In this document: piece after piece, positions 15,326 to 23,550 of the stretch
Layout: each line of letters begins with the position of its first letter
How positions within the stretch are numbered: position 1 is the stretch's first letter
Source: Oscillospiraceae bacterium
GTDB lineage: Bacteria; Bacillota; Clostridia; Oscillospirales; Oscillospiraceae
Assembly (NCBI GenBank): GCA_015068135.1
Contig: SVLB01000013.1
Span: 1 to 57,189 of the forward strand
Length of the DNA: 57,189 bases
Direction: 5' to 3'
Program-made: the position numbers and the translations under genes
The notes under the pieces: generated by a model
Told to the model about the DNA's origin: nothing
Seen by the model: the letters and a program-made list of their open reading frames with translations, nothing else
The model's database searches: none

Positions 15326-18300
15326 ATGAAGAAAAAACTGTTCTTTATGCTTCTGCCGGTGCTTTTGATCTGCACCATGCTGGCAGTTGGCGCCTCCGCC
15401 CAGGATGGAGTGCAGGACACAGCTTCTGCAGTTTACATCGACGCGGATGGGATCATGGAACACTGTCTTTGCGGCAATGCCTTTGTTGCAAATGCAGAGG
15501 GAGAGGTACGCTATCGCAGCGCGAAGCTGGCAGATGACTGTATCGGTGAATGTGAGGGCGAGATGCTTCAGTGGCAGCCCACCGCCACCATTCCCACTGC
15601 GGCAGGCAACTGGTATCTTACCCAGTCCTACACGGCCACCGCATTGACCATTATTGGTAACGATCTGAATCTTGACCTGAACGGTAAGGTCGTTACCATG
15701 GGCCAGGGCGGTGCTGCCCGATTCCTGAGAATCGACAAGAATGTTAGCATTACCGATACGGTGGGTACCGGTGCCTTTGTGAAGGATGCCGCGACCTCCT
15801 ATACCGTATGGGGAACCGGCGTTTGGGTCTATAACGGCGGCAGACTGAATCTGTATGCCGGTACTCTGGACGGCAACAATGCGGCTGGCTCTGCGGACGC
15901 AGGTGTTCTGCTGGTCGGCGGCGGATCTTCTGCATATATGTACGGCGGTACGATCCAAAACGGCAAGGGCGCCTATGGCGGCAATGTCAAAGTGGAAGGT
16001 ACCATGTATCTGTATGACGGTACCATTTCCGGCGGTACTGCCAGCACCGGCGGCGGTAACCTCTATGTAACGGGTGCCAATGCGGTGTTTCATATGATGG
16101 GCGGCACCATTACCGGCGGCAGCGGCAACGGTAACTGGGGCGGCAATGTGACCCTTTACAACAACGGTACCATGCATATGTCCGGCGGACAGATCGTGGA
16201 CGGTATCGCAGGCGGCGCGGTGAACGCAGTGCGTTCCAACATGATGATCCGCAGCGCTACACTGAATATTTCCGGCGGTTATATTTCCGGCGGTATCAGT
16301 AATTTTGTTGCTGCGGGTACCATCAACGCCTCCGGCAGCGCCCAGATCTACAATGAAAAGGGCGGCAAGCAGATCAGCCTGCTGAACGGCACAGCTGTTG
16401 CCATCAACCTGAATGTGACCGGCGCGCTGAACAGCGATGCCAAGATCATGGTCAGCGGCGGCACGGCAGGTACTACTGCAGTGACCGGCTCCGGCTACAC
16501 CCTGACAGATGCGGATGTGGCGGCTGTCCGGTCCGGTGAGCCCGGCTATGTGCTGCAGAAGCAGGATAACAAGATCGTTTGCGTGGCAGCAGGGGAAGAG
16601 AGCTATTGCCTTTGCGGCGGCAAGGCTGTGGGCGTTGGCAACCATGTGTGCCAGAATGTGACCTGGCAGCCCTGGACCTCTACCACCAGCCTGCCCATCA
16701 GCACCGGTAACTATTACCTGACGGCTCCCGTTTACTGCACCTCTGCCCAGGCGGCGAACAACGGTCAGCAGGTCAGCCTCGACCTGCGGGGCTACAAGGT
16801 AACCTTTGCCATGGCAGACGCAAGCGCGGATCCCCGCTGCTACCATGTCAAGGCAGGGGCTGTGCTGAATATTACCGATACCGTTGGCGGCGGTGCGTTC
16901 GTCAAGGATAACACCAAGACCTATAGCGCATGGGGCAGCTTCATTTGGGTGCGTTCCCCGGAAGGCGACTATACCGGCGGTACTGTGAACCTGTTTGCCG
17001 GTACTTTGGACGGCAATCTTGCTGCCTCCGGCGGACACAGCGGTGTGATGCTGGTAAGCAGCGGCGCCACCTTCAATATGTATGGCGGTACTGTGCAGGA
17101 CGGCAAGGCTGTCGGTGGCGGTAACATCACCCTGGATGGCGGCATTATGAACCTGTACGAAGGTACGGTGTCTCACGGTGTTGCTATGGACGGCACTGTC
17201 GGCAAAGAAGGCGGCAATATCTGGGTCAAGGCTGCCGGTAAGCTGAATATGTACGGAGGCCGGATCACCTACGGCGTGGGCCATAACAACTGGGGCGGCA
17301 ACATCCTGCTGCAGGGCGAAATGACCATGACCGGCGGTCAGATCTATGGCGGTAATGGAGATGCCGATGGCGAGGGTGCCAACGTGGTCCTCCACGGCAA
17401 CGGCAAGCTGACCATGTCCGGCGGTCATATCCACGGACGTATGCGTCAGTTCAACTCTGCCAATACAGTACTGAATGTTTCCGGCAGCGCCAAGATCTAC
17501 AACAGCGCCGGCGGCAATCAGATCCTTTTCTACTGGGATGACACCAAGCAGCTGAAGATCAACGTGACCGGCGATCTCAATGACGATGCCAAGATCGCCC
17601 TGAACGGTGAGGCTGGCACGGTCCTGCCTGTGGAAAACGCCAAGGCTGAATACGCGCCCTACTTCTGCGGCAACGACCTGGATGCCGTGTATGCAGACGG
17701 CAAGCTGACCCTGATGGAGAAGGGCACCCTTGTCCAGTGTGTCTGCGGCGGCAAGGCTGTGGGCGTAGGCAACCATGTGTGCCAGGATGTGGTCTGGCGG
17801 CCCTGGACTTCTGCTACCAGCCTGCCCAGCACTACGGGTAATTACTATCTGACAGGTACTGTGACCCTGACTGCAACCCAGGGTGTCGCAGCCAATCAGA
17901 ATGTGGTATTGGATCTGCGGGGACAGACTGTGACCATTACCGGCACAGGCGAGCGTCTTTACAATGTGATCACTGATAATGCGACCTTGTCCATTACCGA
18001 CAGTGTTGGCGGCGGCAGCCTGAAGCGGATCGACGAAGGCGAATACGCAGCCCAGGGCGGTATTTTGTGGGCATGGGGCACCAACACCCTGAACCTGTAT
18101 GCCGGTGTGATCGAAGGCGGCAATGTGAAAAACACCTCCAACGGTCTGATCCACTGCGGCGGTACCTTCAATATGTACGGCGGTGAGGTCAAGAACGGCA
18201 AGGCAGCCAATGGCGGCAACGTATACATGAACGGCGGCACCATGAACCTGTATGCAGGTACGATCAGTGCCGGTACTGCAGATGTTAAGGGCGGCAACGT

Positions 18301-21300
18301 GGCCCTTGAAAACGGTGCGACCCTTACCATGACAGGCGGCAGCATTATTGGCGGCAAGGGCAACGGCAACTGGGGCGGCAACCTGCTGGTTTACGGCGGC
18401 AGCATGACCATGACCGGCGGTGAGATCTCCGGCGGTATCACCGATGCCAAGGGCCTGCGTGCCAATGTGTGCCTGAGAAATACCACTTTGGATATGTCCG
18501 GCGGCTATATCTCCGGCGGTGTGTCCTCCTTTGTGCAAAGCGCAACGGTCAATGTCTCCGGCAGTGCCAGGATCTATAACGATACCGAGGGCGCAGTCCA
18601 ACTGATGGCGGTGGCCGATACCCATGTGATCACCGTCAATGTTGCCGGTGCCTTGAACGCAGATGCCTGCATCCGGATCAGCGGCAACACCGTGGTGACC
18701 GGTGCAGAGGATGTGCTGAAGGCGGTTGCCAACAACCAGGTGGTCACCGCAGAAGCCGGCAAGGAATTTACTTATGACGCGGACAAGGGCGGTCTGATCG
18801 TCCTGACCCCCGGCGCAAGACTGCAGTGCGTTTGCGGCGGCAAGGCCGTGGGCGTTGGTGACCATGTGTGCCAGGAAGTGGAGTTTATGCCCTGGGAGTC
18901 CGGGGACAGCCTTCCCGCACCGGTGGATACTACAGCAACCTCTGCTTACTATTACCTGACCCAAAATGTGGTCTGCGCAGATACCCTGGCAGTTTATGGA
19001 AGCGGCAGTATTGCCATCGACCTGAACGGCTACAGCATTACCTGCTCTTTGGATGAAGCGGCCCATGTGTACAACTGGGTATCCCATGGCACACTTTCCA
19101 TCACTGACAGCGTCGGTGGCGGCAAGGTGATCCTGCCTGAGGGCGCTGACACCATTCAGGGCAAGATGTTCTGGATCCGTCAGGGCACCTTCAACCTCTA
19201 TGCCGGTACTCTGGACGGCAACCATGTTACAATGACTGCTGACGGTGCTGTGGTGCAGGTCAGCGCTACCGATAATCCCGGCGTCTTCAATATGTACGGC
19301 GGTATTATTGAAAACGGCAGTGCCAAGAACGGCGGCAATATCAAGCTGGTGAAGGGCACTATGAATATGTATGGCGGTATCGTCCGCAACGGCACAGCTC
19401 AGCAGACCCTGGTGGAGACCCAGCTGAGAAACGGCTACGGCGGCAATGTCTATGTGGATCATGCCTGCCAGCTGAATCTGTTCGGCGGCACCGTTACCGG
19501 CGGTCAGGGCTACAACATCTATGTGACCGTGGGCGGTAAGCTGGCCATGAACGGCGCTGTGACTGTAGACGAGATCTACCTGGCCGGCGGCCTTATGGAC
19601 TTGGGCGAGACCTTCAGCACGGAGACTGTGATCGACCTGGGCATCCTGGGCGGCGGCAAGATCGCAGATGCGACCCAGGATTATACCGACTGCTTCGATG
19701 TCGAGGGCATGTATGAACTGTTCTATGACGGAAATGGTCAGATCTGGTATGGCGGCAAGATCGCTGTGGTGGATGCACTGAACAATCAGAGCTTCTTTAT
19801 GGCTCTGCAGGAAGCTGTGAATGCGGCCTCCGGCAAGGAAAGCTATGTTAAGCTTCTGGCAGATCAGACCGGCGACATCACTGTGACCGGCGTGGTCTAT
19901 TTGGACCTGAACGGCTTCGTGCTTAACGGCAATGTGTCCGGTGAGGGTACTTTGTACACCATGGACAGCGCGACCGACGACTATAACTGTGGGGATATGG
20001 GCCGTATCACCGGTACCGTTTCCTGCCAGCAGCCTCAGACCTTCAAGGCCTTTGGCAAGCGCTACCTGGTCATCGCCGATGACAACGGCTATACCTCCCA
20101 TCGCTTCTACCTGGGTGTGACCCATATCAGCCTGAAGCCCGCCAACTTCGGCGTGGGCTACAAGGCCGCCTTCTATGGCGATGAAATGGTTTTGGCTCAG
20201 GTGAGCGGATACGGCTACAAGCTGAACCTGCAGGGACAGGACACGGTTCTTACCAAGACCAAGCCCGGCGCCTTCGTATCCGGCGAGGCTGTAAGCCTGC
20301 GCATCAGCAACTATGACATCGAAAACTATGCGGATACTGCATTGTCTGCCTCTGTGTTCATTGAACTGCAGGGCGGCGTGGTGATCGAAAGCGCAACGGT
20401 CAGCCGTACCTTCCACGAGATCTTTGAGTCTGTGGACGCAACCTTCACCAAGTTTACCGATGCCCAGAAGGCTGCCGCAGTGACTATGTACGATGCTGCG
20501 CTGATGGCACAGTGGAACCTCCCCAACATGACTGCTTACATCCAGCAGGAGGCCAATGTGGAGCTTGCCTCCATGAATGTGGTTTATGCTGAGAATATCA
20601 GCGACACCACCGTTAAGCAGCTAAAGAACATTTCCGAGGAGGTCTCCTCGGAAACCAAAAAAAAAATAACCTGTGAATCCGGCGAATATGCTGTCAATAC
20701 CCTCTATGTGGGTATTGACAGCACCATGGAAGCCGGTACCTACCGGGTGCAGGTGACCCAGACCGGTGTAAAGATCACCGGTGCGGATCAGCTGGGTGCG
20801 TATTACGGCGTGCTGTATTTCCGTGACAGTGTGATGACGGCTCCCTCTGCCGTTAAGGCAGAGGGCAGCTGGAAGATCCCTGCGCTGGATATTACCTCCC
20901 AGGCAGAAACTGCTTCCCTGTCCAAGCTCAGTAGCGGTACCGTGAATGTCCTTTGGGAACGCACCGCGAACCTGGAGGGCCCCAAGACGGGTCAGAATAC
21001 CAATTCTGCCCAGGGCAGCTGCTATGACGGCAATCGCTATGTCTACCAGGCCTATGTGAACCTGGTGGATGGAAACGGCGGCGTGATCGCCTGCTACGAT
21101 ACCCAGGATAGCTGGAAGCTGGCGAGAGTCAGCCCGTGGCTCGAGTACCTGGGCCATGGCAACGATATGGCCTACAAAGACGGAAAGATCTACATCGCTC
21201 AGGTGGTGGAGACCGACAGACGGGTGATTGGCATTGTGGATGCCGAGACCCTGCTGTGGGATGGAAGCTTTACCCTGACCGGTGACGGCGTGGACCGTAC

Positions 21301-21712
21301 CGGCGGCATCGCCTACAATGGGGACCATGACAGCTTTGTCACCTATTCCAGCACTGATGGCTTCTCCGTATTTGACGGTGATTTTGGTTATCAGCGGATG
21401 TTCACTCCCTATGAGCCCGGTTTGACCAGCCAGGGTATCTGCTGCGATAACAGCTATATTTACCAGATCCTGTGGGACGAAAGAGATCGGGAGGATGTGT
21501 CCGATGCCATTTTGGTTTACGACTGGAACGGCAACTGCATTACTATGGCAGAGATCTGGCTGGAGTTTGACCAGACAGATACGGAAGAAGACGGCTACAC
21601 CAGCATGATCGAAAGCAAGGGCACGTTTATGATCGACGGCCAGCTTTACGGCGTATTCCAGGATTGGAATGTTGGCATCTTCGTTGCCGAGCTGCAGTTT
21701 GTAAGAGGATAA
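15326..21712 (+). CDS. Giant secreted modular beta-helix-type repeat protein
   Basis: A protein of 2128 residues. A Sec signal peptide ends near AVGASA at about residue 26, with no lipobox. Four tandem modules start near residues 47, 428, 805 and 1168, each opening with a C-x-C and, in modules 2-4, C-x-CGGKAVGVG-x-H-x-C, then W/F-x-PW, a GNYYLT strand and dozens of GG[TN]-type coils (LNLYAGTLDGN, FNMYGGTVQDG). This is typical of right-handed parallel beta-helices and Pmp-like adhesins. From about 1775 a different region follows: an alpha/beta stretch with GVKITGADQLGAYYGVLYFRD, like the non-catalytic domain before GH20 catalytic domains, then a WD/propeller-like part to the end. That region is shared with the lipoprotein at 35967. 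No sortase motif or membrane anchor is seen. A role in glycan binding or adhesion is inferred. It has its own promoter and a terminator at 21731. An A10 run sits at 20657-20666. Confidence 0.85.
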   Translation: MKKKLFFMLLPVLLICTMLAVGASAQDGVQDTASAVYIDADGIMEHCLCGNAFVANAEGEVRYRSAKLADDCIGECEGEMLQWQPTATIPTAAGNWYLTQSYTATALTIIGNDLNLDLNGKVVTMGQGGAARFLRIDKNVSITDTVGTGAFVKDAATSYTVWGTGVWVYNGGRLNLYAGTLDGNNAAGSADAGVLLVGGGSSAYMYGGTIQNGKGAYGGNVKVEGTMYLYDGTISGGTASTGGGNLYVTGANAVFHMMGGTITGGSGNGNWGGNVTLYNNGTMHMSGGQIVDGIAGGAVNAVRSNMMIRSATLNISGGYISGGISNFVAAGTINASGSAQIYNEKGGKQISLLNGTAVAINLNVTGALNSDAKIMVSGGTAGTTAVTGSGYTLTDADVAAVRSGEPGYVLQKQDNKIVCVAAGEESYCLCGGKAVGVGNHVCQNVTWQPWTSTTSLPISTGNYYLTAPVYCTSAQAANNGQQVSLDLRGYKVTFAMADASADPRCYHVKAGAVLNITDTVGGGAFVKDNTKTYSAWGSFIWVRSPEGDYTGGTVNLFAGTLDGNLAASGGHSGVMLVSSGATFNMYGGTVQDGKAVGGGNITLDGGIMNLYEGTVSHGVAMDGTVGKEGGNIWVKAAGKLNMYGGRITYGVGHNNWGGNILLQGEMTMTGGQIYGGNGDADGEGANVVLHGNGKLTMSGGHIHGRMRQFNSANTVLNVSGSAKIYNSAGGNQILFYWDDTKQLKINVTGDLNDDAKIALNGEAGTVLPVENAKAEYAPYFCGNDLDAVYADGKLTLMEKGTLVQCVCGGKAVGVGNHVCQDVVWRPWTSATSLPSTTGNYYLTGTVTLTATQGVAANQNVVLDLRGQTVTITGTGERLYNVITDNATLSITDSVGGGSLKRIDEGEYAAQGGILWAWGTNTLNLYAGVIEGGNVKNTSNGLIHCGGTFNMYGGEVKNGKAANGGNVYMNGGTMNLYAGTISAGTADVKGGNVALENGATLTMTGGSIIGGKGNGNWGGNLLVYGGSMTMTGGEISGGITDAKGLRANVCLRNTTLDMSGGYISGGVSSFVQSATVNVSGSARIYNDTEGAVQLMAVADTHVITVNVAGALNADACIRISGNTVVTGAEDVLKAVANNQVVTAEAGKEFTYDADKGGLIVLTPGARLQCVCGGKAVGVGDHVCQEVEFMPWESGDSLPAPVDTTATSAYYYLTQNVVCADTLAVYGSGSIAIDLNGYSITCSLDEAAHVYNWVSHGTLSITDSVGGGKVILPEGADTIQGKMFWIRQGTFNLYAGTLDGNHVTMTADGAVVQVSATDNPGVFNMYGGIIENGSAKNGGNIKLVKGTMNMYGGIVRNGTAQQTLVETQLRNGYGGNVYVDHACQLNLFGGTVTGGQGYNIYVTVGGKLAMNGAVTVDEIYLAGGLMDLGETFSTETVIDLGILGGGKIADATQDYTDCFDVEGMYELFYDGNGQIWYGGKIAVVDALNNQSFFMALQEAVNAASGKESYVKLLADQTGDITVTGVVYLDLNGFVLNGNVSGEGTLYTMDSATDDYNCGDMGRITGTVSCQQPQTFKAFGKRYLVIADDNGYTSHRFYLGVTHISLKPANFGVGYKAAFYGDEMVLAQVSGYGYKLNLQGQDTVLTKTKPGAFVSGEAVSLRISNYDIENYADTALSASVFIELQGGVVIESATVSRTFHEIFESVDATFTKFTDAQKAAAVTMYDAALMAQWNLPNMTAYIQQEANVELASMNVVYAENISDTTVKQLKNISEEVSSETKKKITCESGEYAVNTLYVGIDSTMEAGTYRVQVTQTGVKITGADQLGAYYGVLYFRDSVMTAPSAVKAEGSWKIPALDITSQAETASLSKLSSGTVNVLWERTANLEGPKTGQNTNSAQGSCYDGNRYVYQAYVNLVDGNGGVIACYDTQDSWKLARVSPWLEYLGHGNDMAYKDGKIYIAQVVETDRRVIGIVDAETLLWDGSFTLTGDGVDRTGGIAYNGDHDSFVTYSSTDGFSVFDGDFGYQRMFTPYEPGLTSQGICCDNSYIYQILWDERDREDVSDAILVYDWNGNCITMAEIWLEFDQTDTEEDGYTSMIESKGTFMIDGQLYGVFQDWNVGIFVAELQFVRG

Positions 21713-21730
21713 TCCGTAATTGCATAAAAA

Positions 21731-21765
21731 GCAGGCTGTGCCAAAAGGCACAGCCTGCGTTTTTT
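21731..21765 (+). terminator. Terminator of the giant repeat-protein gene
   Basis: A perfect 12-bp GC-rich stem (21731-21742 with 21747-21758), AAAA loop, and a GTTTTTT tail. Confidence 0.95.
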
Positions 21766-21789
21766 AAAAGAGTAAAATATTCTGAGCGT

Positions 21790-21907
21790 CATTGTTATGA
21801 AAGTACCGCCCTTGTAGGGGCCGAAGACCACTTCGGCCCACGGGCCGGTGTAGGCAGCGTTCCCTACGGATCATGCTTTCGTTCATAGCGGTGCTTTTAT
21901 AACAATG
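21790..21907. repeat. MITE-like palindromic element
   Basis: Imperfect 20-bp terminal inverted repeats (21790-21809 and 21888-21907, 18 of 20 matching) enclose an inner pair GTAGGG...CCCTACG (about 21813-21870) and a GCCGAAG/CTTCGGC hairpin. The inner GTAGGG/CCCTAC ends resemble those of the 139-bp element at 14811 and 51331. It lies between the convergent giant gene and ROK gene. Confidence 0.65.
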
Positions 21908-21926
21908 CACTGCCTGAAAAAGGATG

Positions 21927-23177
21927 TCATTCTGCGGTGGCGGTGGGTTCGGCCTCGCTGGGCTGCAGGGCGTAGACCCATTTGTAATCGCTGGCCTGCA
22001 GGTAGGAGGAGAAAAGGTCCGCTACGGCACCCAGGGTCATCATGCTCTCCGAGGTGGTGGAGATGCGGATCTCAAAATCCGAGGAAAAGGATATGACATT
22101 TTCCCGGATGGACTGCTCCATCTGACGGATAAAGTAATCGCCCAGCTCCAGCATAAAGCCGTAGAACACCACCATTTTGGGGTTGAGCAGGTTAATGGCG
22201 TTGGATATGGCGATGCCGATGCGGTTTGCGGCCCGCTTTACGATGTGCATACACATACGGTCGCCGGCATCCAGGGCGTTTTTGATATCGGCAACGGTGA
22301 TCTGCTCCTTTTTGGCTTGCAAAACCGAGAATACACCGCTGTCCAGGGCCTTTTGGATATCAGCCAGCAGGGCGGGCCATGCGGTAGATCCTTCTACACA
22401 GCCGGGTTTTCCGCAATAGCAAAGATGCTCGTTTTCCAAAAAGCTGATGACGGTATGACCCAATTCACCGGCGGCACCGTTTGCGCCGCTGACGGGGATC
22501 CCGTTGCAGAACAGGGAAGTGCCGATGCCGTTGGACAGCTCCACCCAAATGAAATCGTCCACATCCTTGGCCACACCGAACCGGTGTTCGGCAATGGCAG
22601 GGAGGGTGACACCGCTGTAGATTTTCACAGGGAGCTTGCATTGGCACTCCAGCTGGGGCTTCAGACTATCCTGGATCCAGAGGTCAAAGTATTCGCTGTT
22701 GGCGTCGGAGGTGTTGGGCTTGCGGTAATCGGTGGGATCCTGCAGGGGGCGGCAAAGTCCGATGCCCACAATTTTTCTGTGGCTGTGGGGCTGGATCAGG
22801 TCCCGGACGTGGGTGCAGATCTGCTGCACCAGCTCCTGCTTGTCCGACGTGTCAAGAAAGGGTGTTTCGGTTTGGGAAAGGATGTGTCCGTCAAACTGGG
22901 ACAGGATATAAGTTACACAAGTGTCAGTAAAGGATATGCCAATGGCACAGATATGGTCCTTGTTAATATCCAGCAATACCCGTCTGCGCCCGTGACCGGC
23001 GGAGAGTGTGCCGATCTCCACGATCAGCTCCTCGGACAGGAGCTCACCGACGATGGCACCGACGGTGGCCGGACGGTAGTCTGTCAGTTCAATCAGGGCG
23101 GTACGGCTGATGGGACCTAAATGATTGATGAGATTTAAGAGCAAACGCTTCCGCTGGGAATAGCTGTCGTAAGGCAT
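21927..23177 (-). CDS. ROK-family transcriptional repressor (NagC/XylR type)
   Basis: A 416-residue protein. The N-terminal winged helix (about 8-60: RTALIELTDYRPATVGAIVGELL) is followed by a ROK sugar-kinase-like domain (about 75-385). The ROK signature GANGAAGELGH (about 232-242) and the zinc motif CYCGKPGCVEG (about 255-265) are complete. Such repressors bind a sugar or sugar phosphate and leave an AT-rich palindrome. It is divergent from the 20-gene operon; its own promoter overlaps a degenerate copy of the box, which suggests autoregulation. CAGGAGGAG precedes the start. It is the obvious regulator of this locus; a GlcNAc-, GalNAc- or ManNAc-type inducer is likely given the NagA/NagB-like genes. 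Confidence 0.92.
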   Translation of the reverse strand: MPYDSYSQRKRLLLNLINHLGPISRTALIELTDYRPATVGAIVGELLSEELIVEIGTLSAGHGRRRVLLDINKDHICAIGISFTDTCVTYILSQFDGHILSQTETPFLDTSDKQELVQQICTHVRDLIQPHSHRKIVGIGLCRPLQDPTDYRKPNTSDANSEYFDLWIQDSLKPQLECQCKLPVKIYSGVTLPAIAEHRFGVAKDVDDFIWVELSNGIGTSLFCNGIPVSGANGAAGELGHTVISFLENEHLCYCGKPGCVEGSTAWPALLADIQKALDSGVFSVLQAKKEQITVADIKNALDAGDRMCMHIVKRAANRIGIAISNAINLLNPKMVVFYGFMLELGDYFIRQMEQSIRENVISFSSDFEIRISTTSESMMTLGAVADLFSSYLQASDYKWVYALQPSEAEPTATAE

Positions 23178-23219
23178 TTTTAACTCCTCCTGAAGAAAAA
23201 ACAGTGGATTATTGCCTAT

Positions 23220-23258
23220 ATTCTAGCATATTTTTTTCAAAAACGCAACTAAATAACC
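23220..23258 (-). promoter_or_regulatory. ROK gene promoter overlapping a degenerate operator
   Basis: On the minus strand TTGCGT (23243-23248), 17-bp spacer, TAGAAT (23220-23225). The plus-strand sequence CAAAAACGCAACTAAATAA at about 23238-23256 resembles one half of the ROK boxes at 15030 and 23280. Confidence 0.6.
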
Positions 23259-23279
23259 TGGCGGAGAGAAATATGGCCC

Positions 23280-23303
23280 ATTAGTTACGAAAACGTAATT
23301 AAT
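23280..23303. promoter_or_regulatory. Candidate ROK-repressor operator, site 2
   Basis: A 24-bp dyad made of ATTAGTTACG (23280-23289), an AAAA centre and CGTAATTAAT (23294-23303), with a single mismatch between the arms. AT-rich dyads of this kind are normal for ROK repressors. It lies between the divergent ROK gene and the large operon, 115 bp before TTGACA 23418. Confidence 0.7.
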
Positions 23304-23417
23304 GAAGAAAGAAAAGGTGTGACAGGGCGTGGGAGAAAACGGTTGTCGAAAGCATACAAATAATACTGGTAATATTTGACAATAATCATAATTTTGCAGA
23401 TGGAAAACAGATAGGTA

Positions 23418-23446
23418 TTGACATTATTTTTCGAATACATTAAAAT
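23418..23446 (+). promoter_or_regulatory. Main promoter of the 20-gene operon
   Basis: TTGACA (23418-23423), 17-bp spacer, TAAAAT (23441-23446), followed by ATACAATT as in the promoter at 15176. The 5' leader to GTG 23551 is about 97 bases and AT-rich, with no obvious riboswitch fold. Confidence 0.75.
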
Positions 23447-23550
23447 ACAATTGTGTTAATAATAGGAATGCCATAACTATATTATATTACAGTTAAGTGG
23501 GAATAAATACAGATTTGTCAATAAATGGATACAAAGGAGGGAAGGGAACA

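Noticed and set aside
15293..20416. A 1707-codon open frame antisense to the giant repeat gene
   Set aside because: It arises because GGC/GCC-rich repeat codons read in this antisense frame give few stops. It has no plausible ribosome site, the translation is His/Ala/Val/Gly/Ile-rich with no domain, and the sense strand has a signal peptide, ribosome site, promoter and terminator.
21790..21907. Possible small RNA gene or riboswitch
   Set aside because: The nested palindromes and the GTAGGG/CCCTAC ends are better explained as a mobile palindromic repeat; no promoter or T-run end for an RNA was seen.
23447..23550. Riboswitch in the leader of the large operon
   Set aside because: The leader is short and AT-rich with no stable or recognisable aptamer pattern; control is better explained by the ROK boxes.
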